Below are positions 47,363 to 53,721 of a stretch of 53,721 bases of DNA, piece after piece (positions within the stretch are counted from its first letter, which is position 1; each line of letters opens with the position of its first letter). This stretch comes from Mesostigma viride. Its lineage: Eukaryota; Streptophyta; Mesostigmatophyceae; Mesostigmatales; Mesostigmataceae. The position numbers were made by a program, and so were the translations under genes. The stretch covers positions 1-53,721 of the forward strand of contig RPFO01002262.1 of assembly GCA_009746045.1 (NCBI GenBank), given 5' to 3'. The notes under the pieces were generated by a model. The model did no database searches. It had not been told where the DNA came from and was given only the letters and a program-made list of their open reading frames with translations.

Positions 47363-47525
47363 CACACAACACACACACACAACAAAAAATTATATACACA
47401 CACACACGCACACGCACACGCACACGCACACGCACACGCACACGCACACGCACACGCACACGCACAACACACACAACACACACAACACACACACGCACAC
47501 GTGAACAACACACACACACAACAAT
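47363..47525. repeat. AC-rich and (CACGCA)n microsatellite
   Basis: AC repeats, a short AT-rich gap (about 47386-47395), then ACACGC hexamers to about 47466 and more ACACA runs. It closes the satellite block. Confidence 0.93.
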
Positions 47526-47631
47526 TATAATATTAGTGTAGTATATCAAACAAAATAGTAATAAAGTATTTGCAAGCGTACTTCGTGTGAATTATGTGTA
47601 GACGAGAATAGAAGCTAAACAAAACTCTAAT

Positions 47632-47699
47632 GGAGAAAGAGGGATTCGAACCCTTGGGAAAGTTACCCCATACATAGCATTCCACTCGGACATTTCTCC
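47632..47699 (-). pseudogene. tRNA-Ser remnant lacking the anticodon arm
   Basis: On the minus strand the 68-nt segment has a perfect 7-bp acceptor stem (GGAGAAA/TTTCTCC), TGTCCGAGTGG at the D-arm, a long variable arm (GGGGTAACTTTCCC) and a canonical T-arm (AGGG-TTCGAAT-CCCT). It is about 18-20 nt short of a tRNA-Ser, and the missing part is the D-loop end plus most of the anticodon arm. GGAATGCTATGTA recalls plastid-type tRNA-Ser(GGA), from memory. Probably a plastid-derived or processed remnant; I see no usable anticodon. Confidence 0.6.
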
Positions 47700-47732
47700 G
47701 AAAAAAAGGTCACGTAAGCTAAGGGTGGAGAG

Positions 47733-47788
47733 TTAAGGGTGTAGGTTGTAGGATGTATGGTGTAGGGTGTAGGGTGTAGGGTGTAGGG
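47733..47788 (+). repeat. Telomere-like heptamer tract (TGTAGGG)
   Basis: Eight exact 7-bp steps, four of them TGTAGGG, the others TTAAGGG, TGTAGGT, TGTAGGA and TGTATGG. One base differs from the TTTAGGG telomere heptamer. It lies 26 bp before the gag-only LTR element. Confidence 0.6.
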
Positions 47789-47814
47789 TGTCTTGAGCTT
47801 TCTTTTTTGAGATC

Positions 47815-47819
47815 AATAG
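47815..47819. repeat. Target-site duplication AATAG, left copy
   Basis: AATAG precedes the left LTR and is repeated at 50585-50589. Confidence 0.93.
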
Positions 47820-48563
47820 TGTCAAATATCTAGCGATGTTTCTCTACTTTTGTCACGCATTATGTTATCACGCATTATATGCGGGGAAAATTGACGCCGT
47901 CAGCTAGGTGTTTATTTACACGACTTGTTGTTGGGTTTGCATCCCTATTAATTGCACCCACAGGTCGTTGACTAGTTTAATATCATATACAATGTTTGAG
48001 TGTACTAAAATCCGAATGATGTTGCTCGGAATACAGCAAGCGTTACCTGTCAGCACCGTTACAGGTGCCGTAATTTACATCGGCTCTCTCCGGATCAGAT
48101 CAGGTCCGCAGTTTGTGGTGCCGCCCTGGAGGCGATAGGACTTTGAGCCTATCAGACCACACACACAATGTACCATGATGTGGACAATAGATTACAGGCT
48201 GCAAAGTCGTTATTATCTAGTGTTCTTTCCGTGGTTGTAGAGACGCTAAGCTGCAGTGCCGTCAGATGTAAATCAACGGTGCATAATGCATTAGCCGCCA
48301 CTACTTTGTGTGCCTAGAGTTGTTTGCTTGCCTAGCCGTGTGTGGCCCCGACCCAGTGTTGGTCGTGTGACCCTGCCCAGTGTTGGCATTGTCATTTGCC
48401 CTGGCCCAGTGTTGGCTATGGTAGACTGCGCCCAGTGTTGGCCGCACCGTGTTTTCCACTCTCAGTAAACGTATTTTAATACAAGAAGTCTTTTCCATAC
48501 ACTTGTGCAATATCTGGGTCATAACAGGCAAAAGATCTTTCCTCCGAGCCCCGGTTTCTGACA
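47820..48563 (+). repeat. 5' LTR of the gag-only element
   Basis: 744 bp, TG...CA ends with TGTCA/TGACA inverted termini. Near the 3' side it holds four copies of CCCAGTGTTGG (about 48352, 48376, 48405 and 48431) spaced 25-29 bp, followed by an AT-rich TTTTAATAC that could mark the promoter. Confidence 0.95.
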
Positions 48564-48580
48564 TGGTATCGAGTAGCGAG
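48564..48580 (+). other. Primer-binding site
   Basis: TGGTATCGAGTAGCGAG starts directly after the LTR. Ty1/copia elements use TGGTATCAGAGC-like sites pairing with initiator tRNA-Met; here the first 7 bases match. Confidence 0.7.
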
Positions 48581-48582
48581 TG

Positions 48583-48981
48583 ATGCCTATGAACCCATAC
48601 TTTCCAATTCCCAACGACCGCAACCTGAGATCTGGAATTGAGCTTTTTCAATTTCCCGAAGAATCTTGCCCAGACTACCTCGCAAGAGCAAATCTGCTTT
48701 TTGCCCAAGTTGAAGACATCTTCCCGGGCGTGTTTCCTGAATCTGCCTACTGCCGCTGGCTCCTGCGTGGCATTCGACAAGAATTTTTCAACTGTGTGTG
48801 TTTCAGCGAACTTCCAGACTTTTCAATCAGAAATCTACAGGATCTGCTCGACAACAACGCAGTATCTCTGGAGAGATTAAATCACACTTTACTTCACATT
48901 ACAAATCTCCAACGCAATCAAGAACATGTCGGGAGGTGCGCCAGCTGTGGCACGAGAAGTCAAGGAGAGCAGCGTTCTTAG
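48583..48981 (+). CDS. ORF1 of the gag-only element, gag-like or unknown
   Basis: 132 codons from ATG 48583. The sequence is protein-like, with a possible capsid-like helix region (DYLARANLLFAQVEDIFPG, RWLLRGIRQEF, IRNLQDLLDNN). It overlaps the start of ORF2 by 56 bp in a different frame. It may be an N-terminal gag piece joined by frameshifting, or a separate small protein. I do not recognise a named domain. Confidence 0.5.
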   Translation: MPMNPYFPIPNDRNLRSGIELFQFPEESCPDYLARANLLFAQVEDIFPGVFPESAYCRWLLRGIRQEFFNCVCFSELPDFSIRNLQDLLDNNAVSLERLNHTLLHITNLQRNQEHVGRCASCGTRSQGEQRS

Positions 48982-49810
48982 TGCTCTCAAGAATCTCAAC
49001 TTTGATGGGAGCGACCCCAAGAAATTCACCGGATTCCGAATCAAGGCGGAAGGGCAATTCGACGCCCTCGGATATTCAGATGTACTAGCTGGAAAGGATC
49101 CGATCGTGGTAAAGCAGCAAAAAATTGGTTACGCTGCCCTGATTGCTGGCCTCGACGGCAACGCGCTACTGCATGCCGCTACGGCCCCCAACAAGTATAT
49201 GCACGAGGCGTGGACCGTCCTGGTTGACGTCTATGGACGTGACGAAACGACATCCACCCATCAGGCCGCGACACTTGAGGAACTGCTGTCAGCTGAGCAG
49301 ATTCCCATGGATTCTGTTCCTGCAAATGTCAATCTCACCGAACGATTGTACCTGCAATATAATAAATTAAGCAACAATAAACTCCATGATTCCATCCTGG
49401 TGACATCACACCGCCGCAGACTTCCTGCCCAGTATGGCCCCGTCCTGGCGGCGTACAACCTTCCCCCCGACTTGACGTGGAAAGACTACAAGACCGCCGT
49501 CCTGAAAGTGGACGACCATCTGCGTGTGCACCGCGCGGCCCAAGCTGGCAGCTCAGATTCCAGTGCACCAGTGTATCATACTGCTGCCTGCCCCCACTGT
49601 GCGGGTACTATCGACGAATCAGTCTTCCTCACCAAGGGTGGGAAAGTGCTGACCTGCAAGCACTGCCACCGTACCGGTCACACTGAGGATCGCTGCTGGT
49701 CCAAGAAGGCGGAGAACAAGTCCAAGAAACCTGAGGCGCACTTCACCATGGACGGCGAGCCACTGGCTGACGACGTGGCAGATGTTCCTGCTGGTTTTTT
49801 CATTGAGTAG
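48926..49810 (+). CDS. gag: Gag polyprotein of the non-autonomous LTR element
   Basis: 294 intact codons. Residues about 20-200 follow the copia gag (UBN2-like) pattern: LNFDGSDPKKFTGFRIKAEG, then AWTVLVDVYG, then LYLQYNKL and LPPDLTWKDYKTAVL. The C-terminal zinc knuckle CKHCHRTGHTEDRC (Cys 244, Cys 247, His 252, Cys 257) binds element RNA, with an additional CPHC at 222-225. The acidic tail ends GFFIE at TAG 49808-49810. An intact gag in an element lacking pol suggests gag itself is under selection or very young. Confidence 0.88.
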   Translation: MSGGAPAVAREVKESSVLSALKNLNFDGSDPKKFTGFRIKAEGQFDALGYSDVLAGKDPIVVKQQKIGYAALIAGLDGNALLHAATAPNKYMHEAWTVLVDVYGRDETTSTHQAATLEELLSAEQIPMDSVPANVNLTERLYLQYNKLSNNKLHDSILVTSHRRRLPAQYGPVLAAYNLPPDLTWKDYKTAVLKVDDHLRVHRAAQAGSSDSSAPVYHTAACPHCAGTIDESVFLTKGGKVLTCKHCHRTGHTEDRCWSKKAENKSKKPEAHFTMDGEPLADDVADVPAGFFIE

Positions 49811-49830
49811 CCGGAATACGTGACATGCAG

Positions 49831-49840
49831 TATGGGGGTG
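49831..49840 (+). other. Polypurine tract
   Basis: TATGGGGGTG lies immediately before the right LTR, the position used to prime plus-strand DNA. Confidence 0.6.
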
Positions 49841-50584
49841 TGTCAAATATCTAGCGATGTTTCTCTACTTTTGTCACGCATTATGTTATCACGCATTATA
49901 TGCGGGGAAAATTGACGCCGTCAGCTAGGTGTTTATTTACACGACTTGTTGTTGGGTTTGCATCCCTATTAATTGCACCCACAGGTCGTTGACTAGTTTA
50001 ATATCATATACAATGTTTGAGTGTACTAAAATCCGAATGATGTTGCTCGGAATACAGCAAGCGTTACCTGTCAGCACCGTTACAGGTGCCGTAATTTACA
50101 TCGGCTCTCTCCGGATCAGATCAGGTCCGCAGTTTGTGGTGCCGCCCTGGAGGCGATAGGACTTTGAGCCTATCAGACCACACACACAATGTACCATGAT
50201 GTGGACAATAGATTACAGGCTGCAAAGTCGTTATTATCTAGTGTTCTTTCCGTGGTTGTAGAGACGCTAAGCTGCAGTGCCGTCAGATGTAAATCAACGG
50301 TGCATAATGCATTAGCCGCCACTACTTTGTGTGCCTAGAGTTGTTTGCTTGCCTAGCCGTGTGTGGCCCCGACCCAGTGTTGGTCGTGTGACCCTGCCCA
50401 GTGTTGGCATTGTCATTTGCCCTGGCCCAGTGTTGGCTATGGTAGACTGCGCCCAGTGTTGGCCGCACCGTGTTTTCCACTCTCAGTAAACGTATTTTAA
50501 TACAAGAAGTCTTTTCCATACACTTGTGCAATATCTGGGTCATAACAGGCAAAAGATCTTTCCTCCGAGCCCCGGTTTCTGACA
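49841..50584 (+). repeat. 3' LTR of the gag-only element
   Basis: 744 bp, no difference from 47820-48563 found by eye; followed by AATAG. Confidence 0.95.
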
Positions 50585-50589
50585 AATAG
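50585..50589. repeat. Target-site duplication AATAG, right copy
   Basis: Matches 47815-47819. Confidence 0.93.
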
Positions 50590-50905
50590 AGTCCCCTTCC
50601 ATGATCATGTGCGTGATCTGGTTATGATTTTCATCTATGGCGTGTGTGGCCACATCGTGTATTTACAACTTTCTAGCCATGGATAACTAGGTAACCATAA
50701 ATTGGTTACCATGATAACTAGGTAAAAACGTGTTGGTTTCAGAATACATGTGATCGCTGCATTGTCATCTACAATGTACAAATCAATCACGGATTTCGGG
50801 GCTACGGATTTCGGGGCTAAGTTTTTGTGGGTAGAGATTGGCAAGGGTGTCTTTATCTTGCCACTTGGTCACTTGGTGTGCATTACGTCTGTTCTTGCGT
50901 TGGAG
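50590..50905. other. Intergenic, small hairpin and 16-bp duplication
   Basis: No gene. GGTAACCA (50690-50697) and TGGTTACC (50703-50710) form an 8-bp hairpin flanked by ATAACTAGGTAA direct repeats. ACGGATTTCGGGGCTA is repeated in tandem near 50788-50820. Confidence 0.6.
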
Positions 50906-51211
50906 TCAAAAAACTGTCCGTGTGTGGTGGTGGACTTTTCCTCACGGGCAGTCGCCATATGTCATACAAGCACTTGTTCGGCGTACCACTAGCTCATGTA
51001 TGTCACCATTGTAATTTTGCGTTGTAACAGCATTTCTCGGAGCCAACGGCCGTTGGACTCAAAAAACTGACCGTGTGTGGTGGTGGACTTTTCCTCACGG
51101 GCAGTCGCCATATGTCATACAAGCACTTGTTCGGCGTACCACTAGCTCGTGGATGTCACCATTGTAATTTTGAGTTGTAACAGCATTTCTCGGAGCCAAC
51201 GGCCGTTGGAC
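50906..51211. repeat. 153-bp tandem duplication ending in the palindrome
   Basis: Copies 50906-51058 and 51059-51211, each ending ...CGGAGCCAACGGCCGTTGGAC (palindromes at 51043 and 51196). The second copy differs at a few positions. Confidence 0.93.
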
Positions 51212-51453
51212 TTCGAAAAACTGATAGCCTTGTCTGAAGGTGTGTGCGTGAATGGCACATGTGCATCGTCGGGGGGAGTTTTCTCAAGAGCCACATGTGG
51301 TAGTGTAAGGTGGGCATGCTTAGTGCGTACGGGTGGGAGGGACAAGAGGTGCAGAAGTTGACGGCTTTTGACCTTGGGAAATGACACGGCACACATAAGA
51401 CAACAAAGTGATAATTTTAATGTCTTTACTGGTGTACTGTCAATTTCTCCGAG

Positions 51454-51722
51454 CCAACGGCCGTTGGACTCTCGAAACTCTCCTGTCTACAAAGTGTGTG
51501 CGTGCGATGGCACTTGTTCCATGTGCCGGGGGGGGGTGAGAAATCTGTCGTTCATTAATTTGTGCCTCGTCGGGGTGGGCATGCATGAATTTGTGCCTCG
51601 TCGGGGTGGACATGCATGAAAGCATTTTCATTGGTACTCGGGGTTCAATATTTTTGTCTTGCTGTTGAAACGTCGACGTGCTCTTCTCCTGCTCTTTTTT
51701 TTTCCTACTCAACGGCCGTTGG
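51454..51722. repeat. Palindromes and a 31-bp duplication
   Basis: Palindrome at 51454-51467 in the context GAGCCAACGGCCGTTGGACT, and a variant (TCAACGGCCGTTGG) at 51709-51722. Between them TGTGCCTCGTCGGGGTGG occurs twice, 31 bp apart (51561 and 51592), each followed by GCATGCATGAA or ACATGCATGAA. Confidence 0.8.
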
Positions 51723-53221
51723 TGCTTTTAAACTTGCCCAGCGTTATGACTAGGATGCCCTTCTTTACTGCTAGCCACCGCCCCTTGTGTACAATGCTAG
51801 AATTAGGCCGGGGTAATGGTACACGTCCACCGCGTCCCCAGTGCAAGGTTCGTGAATGCGCTGGTTCGTAAAAAATTCGGCACTTGGAAGGTTCGAACAC
51901 CTGACCCCACTTTCGTTATTTCAACATGCCCTGAACGAAAAAGCTGCGTAAAGGATACATTAACCGTTCCCTGTTATTCTTGATTATATTGCGATATCAT
52001 GGTTGGTGGTCCGTACTTGCCAACTGCACTTGCAAACTGACTGACTGACTGCCTCCGTTACGCACTTGCGTGTGTTTCCGTACTTGCCAACTGAACTTGC
52101 AAACTGACTGAATGACTGCCTCCGTTACGACTAACAAGTGAACGACGAGTGAGCTACTAAAGTTTTGTTCAGTTCATTGTGTCTATATGTACATAGCCGT
52201 TTCTTCAAAACCGTTGCGTGGATACCTTGATTCTGGGTTCGCTGATACTTGTTTCCCATTTTAAATCTCCCGTCCATAATTGGATACATGTAATGTAGGA
52301 GGATACCCACTTGCCCGAAATCCGCGTAACGGGTGATTAGTACTGCTGTAAGCGGAACCACAGACAAATCTGTCTAACGGGCTAACATTATTGTCCTTCA
52401 TGTACTGGTTTTTGCACGCAGGACGCCATTCGCAACACCGCCTGACGGAGTCGGATGGACCGGACGTGCGTGAGGCTGCTGTTCACAGTCGTGAAGTTGG
52501 CAGACATTAATATCAACACGGTCACGAGAATTCGTCCAGAGAATAATTGATGCTTGTGACGTGCTCGACGGCTGCGATGACCGAGATGATGCGTGTAGTG
52601 CACAGCGTCCGAGACGTCGCGACACCCGTGGCTGTCCTGTTGATGCGAACGCACGGTGACGAGACGGAGCCCATTATATAGGTGGATTACAAGTTAGAAC
52701 GGCCCTCGCGGTTGCACTGTTTAATCGCGAACGTGGATTTTGCGGAGCCGACGGCCGTTGGGGATTGGAAATCTGATGATATCGGGGCTGCGCACGACAT
52801 CGAGGAACTGGGGATCGACGTAGGTCTACAGGCTCACTTGTCCGTCAACATGTATGGCCTCGCTTGACTGTCATCATCTTGACATGTACATAACTAGTTC
52901 ATATACCATGCATTTGACACTGCCTGCACGTGGATTTTCCAGACATACATTGAGGGTAATTATAACTCGAAAGCACTACGTACGATTGAGACGTCCGGTC
53001 GTAGAGCAGATGCACTGGAGCTTTCTGATCTTCCAATTGATGGGTCTGTAATTATGTAAGATATTCAGATATCGCGATGACTCGAGCATCGATGCATGGA
53101 ATGTAATAATGTATTTCATTCAATTATACATCCAATTTAACTCCGCAATTGAGGGGCACACATGTCCATCAGCCCGAGACAACATTTCCCAAGTAATTTT
53201 CGATTAGTGATTTAGTGTGGG
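51723..53221. other. Intergenic region without a supported gene
   Basis: Contains a tRNA T-arm-like GGTTCGAAC near 51891, a 67-bp tandem duplication (52011-52077 and 52078-52129, starting CCGTACTTGCCAACTG), and a palindrome variant CCGACGGCCGTTGG at 52748-52761. Open frames of 60-90 codons overlap on both strands at 52388-52654, with no recognisable protein. Confidence 0.6.
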
Positions 53222-53330
53222 CCTCCCCGTATGTGCACAGCAGGAAGTACTTTTACCTAGGGAAAAGACCCCTTTCTCCTTCATGCCTAAGGCATGCCAC
53301 AGTAGCAATCGGGCACGATAAACGATCCGG
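53222..53330. repeat. Dispersed repeat, copy 2 (with CATGCC/GGCATG hairpin)
   Basis: Partner of the element at 13803. The best-conserved stretch is CTTCATGCCTAAGGCATGCC (53279-53298) followed by ACAG and GCAATCGGGC. Confidence 0.6.
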
Positions 53331-53721
53331 CAAGGTCTGCATGTGGGTGCAATAAGACCCGCGTGAACATATCAAAATAAGGAGCGAGTGGACACGTGTG
53401 TAGTACTCCTACACACAGATCTCGAGTGATTTATCTAGTACCAAATCCGAAAGGCTTGCATCACTCCCCGGAAAGGAGAACTTTTGCGGATGACTGTAGG
53501 TGTAAGTTAGCGATGCCATGGTAACCGGAGACGTCCGTCCTATAGTCAGCGAAAGTTGGTGCGAGAGGTCCCCAGTTCGATTACGGTCGGATTCATTTGC
53601 AGATCGCGTTTTTCCGCGTTTTCCGCGGCCCGGCCCTGAACGCAAACGGTTTTCACCTTTGCGGAGTGCCTGATCAGAATATCAAAATAAGGAGCGTACG
53701 TGGGCAAGGAAGCTAATTATA
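53331..53721. other. Intergenic edge with direct repeat and tRNA-like fragment
   Basis: ATATCAAAATAAGGAGCG occurs at 53369-53386 and 53679-53696 (310 bp apart), bracketing a degenerate tRNA-like segment: TCCGTCC...AGTTCGATTAC...GGTCGGA (about 53533-53592), with the acceptor halves pairing at 6 of 7. The T-stem is poor and no anticodon arm is visible. Confidence 0.35.

Larger units (their letters stand above)
47820..50584 (+). mobile_element. Gag-only (TR-GAG-like) copia-type LTR retrotransposon, 2765 bp
   Basis: Two 744-bp LTRs, identical by eye, start TGTCA and end TGACA. They are flanked by AATAG duplications. A primer-binding site follows the left LTR (TGGTATCGAG, close to the initiator-tRNA type TGGTATCAGAGC), and a purine-rich tract TATGGGGGTG precedes the right LTR. 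The 1277-bp interior codes only for gag-type proteins; no protease, integrase or RT is present. It must be moved by proteins supplied in trans. Identical LTRs point to very recent insertion. Confidence 0.95.

Noticed and set aside
47908-48780. Open frames of 76-159 codons in the LTRs of the gag-only element
   Set aside because: They lie wholly or mostly in LTR DNA, are duplicated in both LTRs and have no protein-like features.
51860-51905. tRNA at GGTTCGAACACCTGACC
   Set aside because: The T-loop matches but stem, D-arm and acceptor do not; kept only as a mention in the intergenic entry.
52388-52654. Overlapping open frames of 75-88 codons on the minus strand
   Set aside because: Two frames overlap over the same DNA, neither has a recognisable motif, and there is no start or promoter context.

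Overview
This window is eukaryotic, repeat-dominated DNA. It holds a gene with GT-AG introns, Ty1/copia-type LTR retrotransposons, F-box and MYND-finger proteins, a foldback (MITE-like) element, plant/alga-type telomere-like heptamers and a decayed tRNA-Ser that resembles plastid tRNA-Ser(GGA). Together these suggest a photosynthetic protist or alga, but I cannot name the species and hold this loosely. There is no sign of bacterial operons, CRISPR or rRNA.

Layout. 1-5.1 kb: a 208-bp tandem repeat, a foldback element and three compact minus-strand genes (F-box protein, MYND protein, small NLS-like protein). These lie among copies of a 14-bp palindrome, CCAACGGCCGTTGG. 5.1-12.7 kb: a chain of arrays, namely a 784-bp polypurine tract, a 29-bp G-run minisatellite, a 30-bp minisatellite sharing the same core on the other strand, and a ~200-bp unit that recurs eight times and becomes a 420-bp tandem repeat. 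12.7-14.9 kb: hairpin-rich DNA and a 62-bp tandem repeat built on the palindrome. 14.95-18.2 kb: a spliced gene resembling an uncharacterised transposase-like family; two of its introns carry tandem copies of the palindrome. 18.4-20.2 kb: a telomere-like tract and TG-rich DNA. 20.4-47.4 kb: about 18.6 kb of 40-bp satellite, split by an 8.4-kb copia-type element (26025-34418). 47.4-50.6 kb: AC repeats, the tRNA-Ser remnant, telomere-like heptamers and a gag-only LTR element with apparently identical LTRs (47820-50584). 50.6-53.7 kb: intergenic DNA with more palindromes and short tandem duplications.

The strongest results can be read directly from the sequence. Two LTR elements have exact LTR boundaries and 5-bp target duplications (GCAAC; AATAG). 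The larger has a retropepsin-like domain between integrase and reverse transcriptase, and an in-frame UGA between gag and pol. The smaller is a TR-GAG-like non-autonomous element. The palindrome recurs about 35 times in intergenic DNA and introns but is absent from the satellites and LTR elements. The satellite and minisatellites have recognisable single-copy relatives nearby. Very long open frames in the arrays are by-products of stop-free repeat units and are not annotated as genes. Several real coding stretches carry single-base frame breaks, some in G runs; these may be mutations or assembly errors.
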